From Arthrobacter sp. NtRootA1 (lineage in GTDB: Bacteria; Actinomycetota; Actinomycetes; Actinomycetales; Micrococcaceae): a stretch of DNA of 64,000 nt. How positions within the stretch are numbered: position 1 is the first letter of the stretch; each line of letters opens with the position of its first letter. The notes under the pieces are model-generated. The model did no database searches, had not been told where the DNA came from, and worked only from the letters and a program-made list of their open reading frames with translations. The DNA is taken from NCBI RefSeq assembly GCF_019976975.1, contig NZ_AP024630.1, positions 4,340,001-4,404,000 of the forward strand, read 5' to 3'. Both the position numbers and the translations under genes were made by a program. Shown piece after piece: positions 34,984 through 44,298 of the stretch.

Positions 34984-35916
34984 CTATTTGATGCCGGTAG
35001 TTGCGATGCCCTTGATGAGGAACCGCTGGCCGAACAGGAAGACAAGGAAGACGGGGAACAGGGACACGATGGACATCGCGAAGAGTGATCCCCAACTGGT
35101 AGCGGACTGCGAGTCAACGAAAGCGCGAAGCGCTACGGGGACAGTAAACATGTCCGGATCAGTCAGGTAGATGAGTGCACCGAAGAAGTCGTTCCACGTC
35201 CAGATGAATGTGAAGATCGTGGTGGTGGCGAGGGCCGGAACCATCAAAGGCAGAATGACCCGGAGGAAAATCCTCGGATGCCCGGCGCCGTCAATGCGGG
35301 CAGCCTCATCCAATTCCTTCGGAATGCCACGGATGAACTGCACCATGAGGAACACAAAGAACGCGTCCGTTGCCAGGAGCTTCGGCACGATCAGCGGCCA
35401 GAACGTGTTCACCCAACCGATCTGCGAAAACAGGATGTACTGCGGCACGATCACAACATGGAAGGGCAGCATGATGGTCAGCAGCATGATTCCGAAGAAC
35501 AGCTTTTTGCCGCTGAACTGCAGCCGGGCGAAGGCATAGGCGGCCATGGAGCATGAGATCAGGTTTCCGACGATCGAGCCGAGTACGACGATCGCAGAGT
35601 TGATCATGTAATGCCCGAAGGGGTGCGTCAGCGCAGACCAGCCATCGGTGTAATTGCTCATTTCCAGGTTGTTCAGCCAAAGGCCGGGTTCGCGGAAAAT
35701 GAGGTCATTGGGCCGCAGCGAGGAAACAACCATCCATAGCAGCGGATAGATCATGATCCCGCCAACCAGGATCAGGATGGCGTGCTTGATGAGTCCTTTG
35801 ATGCGGGCGTTGCGGCTGAAGGCCAGGTTTCCTGGCGATTCGCGGCGGCGCGGGCTTTTGCTGGTCTTGCTGCTTTGGCCCTCAGCTGCGGGCGGCAGGG
35901 TCTGGATTTTAGTCAT
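34984..35916 (-). CDS. Carbohydrate ABC transporter permease (MalG type)
   Basis: 310 residues from MTKIQTLPPAAEG at 35916. Six helices and EAA loop GIPKELDEAARIDGAGHPRIFLRVILPLM; ends GQRFLIKGIATTGIK. The longer frame to 36132 reads through the upstream permease and is rejected. ATG overlaps the upstream stop region by 8 bases. Third transporter of the island. Confidence 0.92.
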   Translation of the reverse strand: MTKIQTLPPAAEGQSSKTSKSPRRRESPGNLAFSRNARIKGLIKHAILILVGGIMIYPLLWMVVSSLRPNDLIFREPGLWLNNLEMSNYTDGWSALTHPFGHYMINSAIVVLGSIVGNLISCSMAAYAFARLQFSGKKLFFGIMLLTIMLPFHVVIVPQYILFSQIGWVNTFWPLIVPKLLATDAFFVFLMVQFIRGIPKELDEAARIDGAGHPRIFLRVILPLMVPALATTTIFTFIWTWNDFFGALIYLTDPDMFTVPVALRAFVDSQSATSWGSLFAMSIVSLFPVFLVFLFGQRFLIKGIATTGIK

Positions 35917-36853
35917 CGTAGAACACCCAATACTTTGAAGCGATGAAGTTGATGGCAGTGAAGGCGCCGATAATGACCAGCAGGAACCAGGCCATCGCCG
36001 AGGCGTAGCCCATATCGAACTGACCGAAGCCCTTCTGGTACAGATACAGCGTGAAGAACATGGTGGAGTCGGATGGTCCGCCGTTTCCGCCGGAGACGAT
36101 AAACGCCTGCGTGAACGACTGGAACGAACCAATGATTTGCAGCACCAGGTTGAAGAAGATGATGGGGCTCAGCATCGGCAGCGTGATCCGCCAGAACTTC
36201 TGCAAAGTGGTGGCGCCGTCAACTTCGGCGGCCTCGTAGTACATGTTCGGGATCTGGCGCAGGCCCGCCAGGAAGATGATCATCGGGCTGCCGAATGTCC
36301 AGACGTGCAGCAGGATGATGGAGCCGAGCGCCGTGTTTGGATCCGAGATCCATCCAGGCCCCTGGATGCCGATCATGGCGAGGACCTGGTTCACCAGGCC
36401 GGTGGTGCCGAAGATCTGCTTCCAAAGAATCGCGACAGCCACAGATCCGCCCAGCAGCGACGGCAAATAGAAGATGGAACGGTAGAACGGAAGGCCACGA
36501 AGCCCTTTGTCCAGGACCAGCGCGATCACCAGGGCCACAGCCAGCTGGAGCGGCACGCCTACCAGCACATATGTGAAGGTAACGCGCAAGGAATTATGGA
36601 GTCGAGCATCGCCGAACATGCGGACGAAGTTGTCGATTCCCACCCACTGCGGTGGTTGCAGAAGGTTGTAGTCCGTAAAGGACAGGTACAACGACATCAG
36701 CATCGGACCCACGGTGATGACCACGAGGCCGATCAGCCACGGAAGCAGGAAAACATAGGCGGCCTTGTTGTCGCGACCGTTCGCTTTCTTCTCCTCCTTG
36801 GTCATGGGCCCCTTGCGGCGGGTCATTGTGGAGAGTTCGCCGATGGCGCTCAT
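35909..36853 (-). CDS. Carbohydrate ABC transporter permease (MalF type)
   Basis: 314 residues with AGGAGGG five bases before the ATG. A charged Lys-rich N-terminus leads to six helices, with EAA loop QIPNMYYEAAEVDGATTLQKFWRITLPML. Partner of the permease at 34984. A divergent operon of an alpha/beta hydrolase, a Gfo-DUF6807 fusion and an M24-like protein shares its control region. Confidence 0.92.
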   Translation of the reverse strand: MSAIGELSTMTRRKGPMTKEEKKANGRDNKAAYVFLLPWLIGLVVITVGPMLMSLYLSFTDYNLLQPPQWVGIDNFVRMFGDARLHNSLRVTFTYVLVGVPLQLAVALVIALVLDKGLRGLPFYRSIFYLPSLLGGSVAVAILWKQIFGTTGLVNQVLAMIGIQGPGWISDPNTALGSIILLHVWTFGSPMIIFLAGLRQIPNMYYEAAEVDGATTLQKFWRITLPMLSPIIFFNLVLQIIGSFQSFTQAFIVSGGNGGPSDSTMFFTLYLYQKGFGQFDMGYASAMAWFLLVIIGAFTAINFIASKYWVFYDD

Positions 36854-37227
36854 CGCTTCCCTCCTGCCTGACCGCGAACGCCTTTCGGCGTCCCCGTATG
36901 TTCATAAGCGGCCATGTGGTCTCCTTTGGTCATCGTGGCCATCCACGGAGTACGAGTGTGGTTGATGCTTGCCTTCCGGGACGCCGCCGTTCACTCGGCG
37001 GCACCCCTTGACTCGCCGGGATGTGGATCCTGGTGATCAGCGGCTCCGTACCAAAGTAAACGCTTTCTTGACCCATGTACAGCCTTTTGCTAATTTTTGA
37101 GAAAGCGTTTTCTGAGGAAGCCGCCAATACCCGATTTACACACGCCGAAGAAGCCCGGTGTGCGCTTTCGCACATCATCCGCACCGAAAAGGCAGGACAC
37201 CATTGTTCCCCAAGCACGGCGACTGCC
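36854..37227. promoter_or_regulatory. Divergent control region with two LacI-type operators
   Basis: 374 bases. GTAAACGCTTTCT at 37056-37068 and TGAGAAAGCGTTTTCT at 37098-37113. The hydrolase frame opens at ATG 37075, but operator 2 then lies inside the coding region and no ribosome site precedes it, so I treat this stretch as regulatory. Confidence 0.65.
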
Positions 37228-38451
37228 ATGACCACTGCTGACATGGCAGGAATGCCCATCCGCCCCAGCGCTCTTGGCCGCTACGAGGATTGGCCCGCTT
37301 ACGCCGCCCGGCATCACTTCGCGGCAACCTCTCCAAGTGCCCAGCAGCTGGTGGACACGCTCGGGGTCCCTGCCACTGCGCCGGTTACTGAATACAGGGT
37401 GGAAACCCAAACAGAGCACGACGGCGTCATCACCTCCCGCTTGTCCTGGCAGCTTGGTTTCGGACCAAGGACCTCGGCCTGGTTCGTGCGGCCAGCCCGC
37501 TCCACTGGCCCCCTGCCCGGGATACTGGCTCTTCACTGCCATGGCGGGATCAAATCCCATGGCGCGGAGCGGCTGGTCTTACTTCCACGAGAAGAAGAGA
37601 ACGACGCCGGGGCCACCACCACTGCGGCTGGCTTCGGTCGTATACCGGTCCAATTACGGGAAAAGCTCTACAGCGGGCGCCACTGGGCTACATGGCTTGC
37701 CCAGCAGGGTTTCGCCGTCCTGGCACACGACGCCTTCATGTGGGGCAGTCGCGGCTTCGGCCTGGAAACCCAGCCTTGGCGGACGGCCCAGTCCGTCAAC
37801 GGCCAGCAGGCACTGTGGCGGGAGGCCGGCGTCGAGCCTTCCCCGGCGGATCTTTACAACGCAGCAGCGTCCAATCATGAAGAAACCGTGGCGAAAGCCG
37901 CAACGCTCCTTGGCACCAGCATCGCCGGGACGGTGGCGCATGACGACCTCGCGGCGCTAGGCATCCTGGCGTCCCTCCCCGGAGTCGATCCGGACCGCCT
38001 TGGATGCACCGGATTTTCAGGTGGAGGCGGCCGGGCCATGGTGCTCGCCGCCCTCAGTCCACTGATCCGCAGCTATGTGGTCACGTGCATGATGACCACC
38101 TTCGCGTCCCTCCTCCCTGCCTACCTCGATGCCCATTCCTGGTTGCTCCACTCCCCTGGCCTGTCAAGGCTGGGAGATTGGCCCGATCTGGTAATGCGTT
38201 CAACTGCCGGCGCTGTCCTGGTCCAGTACGCACTAGCTGACCAGCTGTTTCCGGAAGCAGGAATGCGCGACGCCGATGCCCACCTTTCGGAGCGGATGCC
38301 GGCTGGGCGGTACGCTGGCAGCTTTTGGCCCGGGCCCCACGTTTTTTCCACCGGCATGCAAGAAGAGGCGGCAGCTTTTCTCTCCTCCAACCTCCAGGCC
38401 AATGAAGCCCCTGGTTTCCCCGCAACTGATCCCGCTAGGACAGCACTATGA
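37228..38451 (+). CDS. Alpha/beta hydrolase (dienelactone hydrolase/acetyl esterase-like)
   Basis: About 407 residues from MTTADMAGMPIRPS. Fold evidence: GILALHCHGG oxyanion region, WATWLAQQGFAVLAHDAFMWGSRG, nucleophile Ser in CTGFSGGGGRAM near residue 262 and a late His in WPGPHVFS. Similar in layout to large bacterial acetyl or glucuronoyl-type esterases; substrate unknown. No signal peptide. It is coupled by a 4-base overlap to the Gfo-DUF6807 fusion gene. Start uncertain among ATGs at 37228, 37243 and 37252. Confidence 0.75.
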   Translation: MTTADMAGMPIRPSALGRYEDWPAYAARHHFAATSPSAQQLVDTLGVPATAPVTEYRVETQTEHDGVITSRLSWQLGFGPRTSAWFVRPARSTGPLPGILALHCHGGIKSHGAERLVLLPREEENDAGATTTAAGFGRIPVQLREKLYSGRHWATWLAQQGFAVLAHDAFMWGSRGFGLETQPWRTAQSVNGQQALWREAGVEPSPADLYNAAASNHEETVAKAATLLGTSIAGTVAHDDLAALGILASLPGVDPDRLGCTGFSGGGGRAMVLAALSPLIRSYVVTCMMTTFASLLPAYLDAHSWLLHSPGLSRLGDWPDLVMRSTAGAVLVQYALADQLFPEAGMRDADAHLSERMPAGRYAGSFWPGPHVFSTGMQEEAAAFLSSNLQANEAPGFPATDPARTAL

Positions 38452-40520
38452 CTTTGCCTTCAACGGCCCCACACACAATCGTGGGCATTCACAACCAACT
38501 GCCACGAGTAGCACTCGTTGGCGTTCACGGATTCGGCGAACGACACCTTGAAAACCTCCATCGACTCGGTTCCGCCGGAATGCTTGAACTGGTGGCGGTT
38601 GCCGATCCACAGCCACCAGCCCAAGGCCAGTTGCCGCCTGACGTGGGCGTCTACAGTTCCTTGGATGACCTCTTGGCTGCGGGAAGTGCCCCCGACGTCG
38701 TCATTATTTCCACTCCTATCCAAACCCACGCCCCGCTCGCCCTCACCGCGCTGGGGGCCGGCGCCAACGTTTACCTCGAGAAGCCTCCCGTGGCTTCCAT
38801 GGCGCAGTACGAAAGCGTCCTCGCAACGGCGGCGAGCGCCGGGCGGATGGTACAAGTCGGTTTCCAGAGCCTTGGTTCGCGTGCCCTTCCCGCCACAGAA
38901 AAGCTTGTGGCATCTGGTGAGATCGGCGAGGTCCGCGGCATCAGCGCGACGGGCCAGTGGCTCCGGACAAAGGGGTACTTCAAGCGCTCCCGCTGGGCAG
39001 GTAAGCGAAGCCTGAACGGTACGGATGTGGTGGACGGCGTCGCGACGAACGCCTTGGCACACGCAGTGGCTACCGGGCTGCGACTCGCAGGTGCCAGGAG
39101 CGTTGCCGACGTCGAATTGGTCGAAACCGACCTTTACCGGGCGAATGACACCGAAAGCGATGACACTTCCGTGATCAGGGTCCGGACGGCGACAGGCACC
39201 GTGCTGACCTGCGGGCTGACGTTGTGCGCGCCCGTGCAGTCGGCGCCATCGGTGACCGTCTACGGCACGCTCGGGCAGATCACGCTTTCCTACACCGAAG
39301 ACAGCCTGGAGATCACTACTCCGGACGGGATCCGGAATGAGATTTTCGGGCGGACGGACCTGTTGGAAAACCTCATTTCAGCACGGACGGAACAGGATCT
39401 GCTCAGCCCATTGAGTGGAGCCGGCGCCTACATGTCCGTGTTGGAAGCGGTCCGAACCTCGGACGCACCCCGGCTCATCCATCCGGACCATGTGACGTGG
39501 CTGGGCGAAGGCGAGGACGCCCATGCCGTGGTGCAGGACATCGAAAGGTGGATTCGCCGCGCCACCCTGGGCCAAGCAACGTTCGCGGAACTCGGGGCGC
39601 CGTGGGTTGAAAAAGCTGCGGTTACCGATGGAGCAACCAAGCCAGAGCTGAAGGTCAACGGCAGAGCCGTCGCCACTATGCAGGACGGCTCACGCATCCG
39701 GCCAACCTCCTCGCCGCGCCCGTACCTCCACCCCGTCCGCACCCTTGCCGGCACGATCGTAAGTGACCACATTCCGGAGGACCATGTGTGGCACCTTGGA
39801 GCGGGGGTCGCCATCCAGGACGTGGACGGTATCAATTTCTGGGGTGGCCGGACCTACACGCGCGACGCCGGTGCGTACGTCTGGCGCAAGGACCACGGCC
39901 GCGTGGTCCTTGCGTCCGCGGAACATAGGGATGGACAGCGGAACGAGCTATTGAGCTGGGTGGGCCCTGACGGTTCCCTTGTCCTCCGCGAACAGCGCGA
40001 GTGGCGCTGGGCCGCCGTCGGAAATTCCGTCTGGCAATTGACGCTGCACTTCACGCTCGAATCCGCCACGGGACGCCCGGTGCTGCTGGGCAGCCCCGGT
40101 TCCAACGGACGGTCGCAGGGCGGTTATGGTGGCTTCTTCTGGCGGCTGCCCAGGGTCAGTGACGCGACCATTTGGACCCCTGAGTCGCGCGGGGAAGATG
40201 CCGTCCATGGCAGCGTCGCGCCTTGGCTGGCTTGGTCAGGAACTTTCGACGCCGGAACGGGCGGCGGCCATAGTGCGGGCGATCCGGGCTTGGGCCATCC
40301 GGCCACGCTCGTCTTCCTGGCTTCCCCCCAAGCAGCGGACCCCTGGTTCGTTCGGCACTCGGGCTATCCGGGTGTGGGGCTGTCCTTGGCGTGGGAGTCG
40401 CCGGTGCCCGCAGAACCCGGTAACCCTGTGCATCGCACCGTCAGGGTGCTCATCGCTGACGGCTTCCTAGCCACTCAAGACATTGAACAGCTCATCTCAA
40501 CCCAGGGGGACCCAGCATGA
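38448..40520 (+). CDS. Gfo/Idh/MocA-DUF6807 fusion protein, second copy
   Basis: 690 residues, same two-domain build as the protein at 23701: VGVHGFGERHLENLHRL, TPIQTHAPLAL and YLEKPPVASMAQYE; then RPYLHPVRTLAG, DHVWHLGAGVAIQDVDGINFWGG and GYGGFFWRLPRV in the DUF6807 half. The two proteins align along their full length but are clearly diverged. Overlaps both neighbours by 4 bases (ATGA), so it belongs with the hydrolase and M24-like protein. Confidence 0.87.
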   Translation: MTLPSTAPHTIVGIHNQLPRVALVGVHGFGERHLENLHRLGSAGMLELVAVADPQPPAQGQLPPDVGVYSSLDDLLAAGSAPDVVIISTPIQTHAPLALTALGAGANVYLEKPPVASMAQYESVLATAASAGRMVQVGFQSLGSRALPATEKLVASGEIGEVRGISATGQWLRTKGYFKRSRWAGKRSLNGTDVVDGVATNALAHAVATGLRLAGARSVADVELVETDLYRANDTESDDTSVIRVRTATGTVLTCGLTLCAPVQSAPSVTVYGTLGQITLSYTEDSLEITTPDGIRNEIFGRTDLLENLISARTEQDLLSPLSGAGAYMSVLEAVRTSDAPRLIHPDHVTWLGEGEDAHAVVQDIERWIRRATLGQATFAELGAPWVEKAAVTDGATKPELKVNGRAVATMQDGSRIRPTSSPRPYLHPVRTLAGTIVSDHIPEDHVWHLGAGVAIQDVDGINFWGGRTYTRDAGAYVWRKDHGRVVLASAEHRDGQRNELLSWVGPDGSLVLREQREWRWAAVGNSVWQLTLHFTLESATGRPVLLGSPGSNGRSQGGYGGFFWRLPRVSDATIWTPESRGEDAVHGSVAPWLAWSGTFDAGTGGGHSAGDPGLGHPATLVFLASPQAADPWFVRHSGYPGVGLSLAWESPVPAEPGNPVHRTVRVLIADGFLATQDIEQLISTQGDPA

Positions 40521-41647
40521 CCGCTCCGACTCAATCTGCAGTAACGCCGGACGCCGCACGGACATCCGGCGCTGCGTCCCCGGCCCCCGGCAATGCCGCC
40601 GACCGTGTGGTGAAGCGCCGCCGCATAATGGACATCCTGGACCGTTCGGGTCGAGATTCGCTTCTGCTCACGAGCAACACGGCACTCACCTGGTATCTGG
40701 ACGGCAGTCGTGTCCATATCAGCCTGGCAGGGGATCCCATCGCCGCCCTCCTGGTGGATCGAGCCGGAGATCATCTTGTGACGTTCAACAACGAAGCCGG
40801 CAGGATCGAGGCCGAGGAACTTCCCCAGGGCGTCAACCTGCACAGTATTCCGTGGCACGGCCAACTGCATGCATCTGCGGCCGGGCTGGCCGACGACGGA
40901 AACCCTCTGATGGAAGCCGCTGTCGCGGGGGAATTACGGGCAGCGCGACAACAACTCCTGCCCGCAGAAACAGCTCGCTATGCCCAATTGTCCGCAGATG
41001 CCGCCAAGGCGATGACCGACGTCCTCACGGCAGCAACACCCGGGACAACCGAATTTGAGCTTGTCTCGGACTTGGCAGCCCGGATTGTGGCAGTGGGCGC
41101 CGAGCCCCTTGTCCTGCTCTGCAGCGGTGCTTCCAGAAGCGGTTTCCGCCACCCGCTGGCAACGCATGCTCCCATCGGTCGCAGGGCAATGGCCGTGGTT
41201 TGCGCCCGCCGTCATGGCTTGGTGGCCAACGTGACCCGTTGGGTAGCGTTCGACGCCGGCACTCCACAGGAGCTCGACGCCGAAGCACGCATCGCAGCTG
41301 TTGAAGCGGACATCTTCCGGGCCACCGTGCCGGGTGCCAAGCTCAATGAGGTCTTCGCCGCTATCCAGGATGCCTATGTGCGCCACCGGTTTGGTCCCGA
41401 TCAATGGACCCTGCATCACCAGGGTGGCCCGGCAGGTTACGCCGGCCGTGATCCCCGCGTCACCGCGGACGTGACGGACAGGATCGTCCTCGACCAGCCG
41501 TTCACGTGGAACCCCTCCGGACCGGGCGTGAAAATCGAAGACACCGTGCTGCTCACAGAAGGCGGAGTCAAGGTGCTGACCGTCGACGAGCGCTGGCCGA
41601 CGACGGAAGTGGACGGCCGCCGTCGTCCAATCACCCTGCGGCTGTAA
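40517..41647 (+). CDS. M24-fold (creatinase/aminopeptidase P-like) protein
   Basis: 376 residues. The N-terminal half resembles the creatinase N-domain (RRIMDILDRSGRDSLLLTS, ALTWYLDGSRVHISL); the C-terminal half has the pita-bread pattern HHQGGPAGYAGRDPRVT and GPGVKIEDTVLLTEGG. However the usual metal-binding aspartate motif is replaced by VVCARRHGLVANVTRWV, and the first metal Glu seems to be Asn (FTWNPSGPGV). It may be a non-peptidase hydrolase. Overlaps the upstream gene by 4 bases. Confidence 0.75.
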   Translation: MTAPTQSAVTPDAARTSGAASPAPGNAADRVVKRRRIMDILDRSGRDSLLLTSNTALTWYLDGSRVHISLAGDPIAALLVDRAGDHLVTFNNEAGRIEAEELPQGVNLHSIPWHGQLHASAAGLADDGNPLMEAAVAGELRAARQQLLPAETARYAQLSADAAKAMTDVLTAATPGTTEFELVSDLAARIVAVGAEPLVLLCSGASRSGFRHPLATHAPIGRRAMAVVCARRHGLVANVTRWVAFDAGTPQELDAEARIAAVEADIFRATVPGAKLNEVFAAIQDAYVRHRFGPDQWTLHHQGGPAGYAGRDPRVTADVTDRIVLDQPFTWNPSGPGVKIEDTVLLTEGGVKVLTVDERWPTTEVDGRRRPITLRL

Positions 41648-41670
41648 CGCGTAACCAACCACAAAACGCC

Positions 41671-41705
41671 AAGGGCGGGGTCACCATCACGGTGACCCCG
41701 CCCTT
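41671..41705. terminator. Bidirectional hairpin between convergent genes
   Basis: Perfect 15-bp stem aagggcggggtcacc / ggtgaccccgccctt around ATCAC, between the M24-like and aldehyde dehydrogenase stops. Confidence 0.85.
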
Positions 41706-41732
41706 CGCGTACTGCAATCCTGCTTGGCGCCC

Positions 41733-43184
41733 TTAGCCCAGGGTTAGCACGCCGTCCACCCGGCGCGGGATGCCTAACGGGTTCGCCTCGCGCAGGGCAG
41801 GGTGCAGGATGTTCTCCGGAGCGTCCTGGTAAGCCACGGGACGCTGGAAGCGGCGAACCGCGGTAGCGCCCACTGAGGTGAACAGCGATGTCGTGGCGGG
41901 GTACGGTCCTCCGTGCTGCTGCGACCAATTCACTGCAACGCCAGTGGGCCAACCGTCGAACAACACGCGACCTGCAAGCTCACTCAGCTGCTCCACAAGC
42001 GCTGAAACGTCCTCCCCTGGCTGCGCGTGCACGGTGCCGGTGAGGCTGCCTGGAACCTTGGCGAGGGCCTGTGACAGCTCTTCCTCATTGGCGTACTCAA
42101 TGAGGAGCGTGGTGGGGCCGAAGCACTCTTCCAGCAACTCACCAGGACAATCCAGCACGTTGGCGGCGCTTGTCGAGAACACCACCGGAGCTGCGCCGTC
42201 GGCCAGGCTGTCCTGATCCACGGTGCCGCTCACCACCGCAACACCCGGCTGCTCCGCGACGCTGCGCAGGCCGTAAGGGTAGGCCTCCGCGATCCGCTCA
42301 GTCAGCATGGCCGCGGTCGGCTTGTCCTTGCTCGCTTCTGCCACTTGGGCAGCGAAGTCGGTGCCCGAGGGGATGAAAACGAGTCCGGGCTTTGTGCAGA
42401 ACTGCCCCGCTCCCTGGGTGAACGAACCAGCCAGGCCAGCAGCAAGTTCCTTAGCGCGCTCGGCCAAAGCACCATCCGTGATGACCACGGGGTTCAGGCT
42501 GCCCAGTTCGCCATAAAAGGGGATCGGTTCCGGGCGGGAAGTTGCGAGGTCGAACAGTGCGCGGCCGCCGGGGATGGAACCGGTGAAGCCCACAGCCTTG
42601 ATGGCGGGATCCTGCACCAATGCGGTACCTGCCTCGCGTCCGCTCACGAGGGCGAAGATGCCGTCCGGAGCTCCGGCCTTGGCCAAGGCTTCGGTCACGA
42701 TCTCGGCAGTCCGCTCGGACAGGCGTAGGTGGCCGGAATGTGCTTTGACGATCACCGGGCAACCGACAGCGAGCGCCGATGCAGTGTCGCCACCGGCCAC
42801 CGAGAACGCGAACGGGAAGTTCGACGCCGAGAACACGGCCACGGGTCCAATCGGACGCAGGATGCGGCGCAGGTCAGGTTTGGGCGGCGTGGCGGCAGGA
42901 TCCGCGTGATCGATCACTGCCTCCAAGTACGAGCCCTCGGTGATCACCTTCGCGAACAGTCGGAGTTGGCCGCTCGTCCGGGCCACCTCACCTGTGAGCC
43001 GAACCGTACCAAGGCTGGTTTCGGAGTCAGCTATGGCCACCAGTTCCGTCACGTTGGCGTCCAGGGCGTCGGCGACGGCGGTCAGCCAGGCTGCGCGCTC
43101 GGCGTCGGACGCTGCGGCGGTCACTTTGAAGGCTGCGGCGGCAGCCCCCGTCACCGCGGTCAGGTCAAGAGTTGCTGTACTCAA
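41733..43184 (-). CDS. 2-oxoglutarate semialdehyde (2,5-dioxovalerate) dehydrogenase
   Basis: 483-residue aldehyde dehydrogenase of the NADP-dependent KGSADH group. Features: GPVAVFSASNFPFAFSVAGG, VIVKAHSGHLRLSERT with the cofactor Lys, GELGSLNPVVI with the catalytic Glu and GAGQFCTKPGLVF with the nucleophile Cys. TTG at 43182-43184 has AAAGGA at seven bases and overlaps the preceding gene by 20 bases; the longer frame to 43253 lacks a ribosome site. It is the last step of the galacturonate operon, forming 2-oxoglutarate. Confidence 0.9.
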   Translation of the reverse strand: MSTATLDLTAVTGAAAAAFKVTAAASDAERAAWLTAVADALDANVTELVAIADSETSLGTVRLTGEVARTSGQLRLFAKVITEGSYLEAVIDHADPAATPPKPDLRRILRPIGPVAVFSASNFPFAFSVAGGDTASALAVGCPVIVKAHSGHLRLSERTAEIVTEALAKAGAPDGIFALVSGREAGTALVQDPAIKAVGFTGSIPGGRALFDLATSRPEPIPFYGELGSLNPVVITDGALAERAKELAAGLAGSFTQGAGQFCTKPGLVFIPSGTDFAAQVAEASKDKPTAAMLTERIAEAYPYGLRSVAEQPGVAVVSGTVDQDSLADGAAPVVFSTSAANVLDCPGELLEECFGPTTLLIEYANEEELSQALAKVPGSLTGTVHAQPGEDVSALVEQLSELAGRVLFDGWPTGVAVNWSQQHGGPYPATTSLFTSVGATAVRRFQRPVAYQDAPENILHPALREANPLGIPRRVDGVLTLG

Positions 43185-44298
43185 TGTGGTTTCCTTTACT
43201 CTCAGGGGCGGAGCTCTCACGTGCGGCCGGCTTTTGGGCAAAGTCGAAGCCAAGGCCTGGACGGCTTGCCGAGCTGAGCCTGCTGTTGCGGATTCGGATG
43301 GGAGAGGGCTCGGCGAGGATGCCGAGCTGCTCGAAGGAAGCGTCTTCCACTTCTTCCACGCTCACGGCCTCGGCCAAGGTGAGCGCCAACTGTCCGGAGA
43401 GTTCCGAAAGAAGGTGCGGAGCCACCCTGATGCTGTTCGCGCGGGCCAACTCCACGATCCTGCGGAACGGCGTAATGCCGCCCACCCGGACAATGTTGGG
43501 TTGGATGATATCCACGGCTTCGGCTTCGATGAAGTCGCGGAAACGGTAGATAGTGTGGACGTTCTCGCCAAGCGCGATCGGCACGGGAGAGTGTTTGCGC
43601 AGGCGCCGGTAGGCCCACAAATCGTCAGCACGGATTGGCTCTTCAAGCCATTCCAATCCGTACTCCCCCAAAACATCCAAGGCGCGGAAGGTATGCGCCA
43701 GGTCCCAGCGTTGGTTGGCATCAATCATGAGCAGGCGGTCCGGGCCAATGACCTGCCGGACCGCGGCAACCCGTTCAGCGTCTTCGCGTAGCTCAGGCTT
43801 TCCCACCTTGATCTTCACAGCCTTATGGCCAGCGGCAACCCAGCGCTGTGCCTGCTCCACGAGCTGTTCCAAGGAGTAGTGCAGATTCACGCCCGAGCCA
43901 TAGACCTCCACTGATTCCTGGCGTTGACCCAGGAGAGCAGTGACGGAGGTGTCGGCCTGACGGGCTTTAAGGTCCCACAGCGCGAGGTCCACACCGGCCA
44001 TTGCGATAGTGGTCAGGCCTCCCCCACCTGCCTCGTGCAGACGCTTCCAGAGTTGGTCCCACACCGCTTCGGGATTCGGTTCCAACCCAAGGATGAAGGG
44101 GGCGATGTCGTAGTCCAGAAGTGCTTTGACTGCCTGGGGACCAATAGTAGGTGTCCACGAGAAACCGTGGCCCACGCCGCCGCCGTCAGTACTCAGTTCG
44201 GTGACGATCACGTGGTTCTCGGGAGCTTCAGCCCCCCAGCTACGCAGCAACGGAACCGTGATCAAACGCGTGGTGAGGCCGGTAATGCGTGCTGTCAT
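43165..44298 (-). CDS. Enolase-superfamily (MR/MLE) galactarolactone cycloisomerase- or dehydratase-like enzyme
   Basis: 377 residues. Catalytic KIK (Lys162, Lys164), metal ligands Asp193, Glu219 and Glu245 (MIDAN, WLEEP, LGEN) and general-base His295 (APH) are in place. This mandelate racemase-type layout equals that of Agrobacterium galactarolactone cycloisomerase (Gci), and the flanking genes supply the rest of that pathway. A galactarate or glucarate dehydratase is an alternative. ATG overlaps the kdgD stop by one base (TGATG). The C-terminal 30 residues are a poorly conserved, charged tail. Confidence 0.8.
   Translation of the reverse strand: MTARITGLTTRLITVPLLRSWGAEAPENHVIVTELSTDGGGVGHGFSWTPTIGPQAVKALLDYDIAPFILGLEPNPEAVWDQLWKRLHEAGGGGLTTIAMAGVDLALWDLKARQADTSVTALLGQRQESVEVYGSGVNLHYSLEQLVEQAQRWVAAGHKAVKIKVGKPELREDAERVAAVRQVIGPDRLLMIDANQRWDLAHTFRALDVLGEYGLEWLEEPIRADDLWAYRRLRKHSPVPIALGENVHTIYRFRDFIEAEAVDIIQPNIVRVGGITPFRRIVELARANSIRVAPHLLSELSGQLALTLAEAVSVEEVEDASFEQLGILAEPSPIRIRNSRLSSASRPGLGFDFAQKPAARESSAPESKGNHIEYSNS

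Noticed and set aside
35917..36132. N-terminal extension of the permease at 34984
   Set aside because: Overlaps the upstream permease by over 200 bases in another frame; MTKIQTLPP at 35916 fits the usual short overlap.
37075..37227. Longer start of the alpha/beta hydrolase
   Set aside because: No ribosome site at 37075, and a LacI-type operator identical to two others would lie in the coding region.
43185..43253. Longer aldehyde dehydrogenase start
   Set aside because: No ribosome site; TTG at 43184 has AAAGGA at the right distance.
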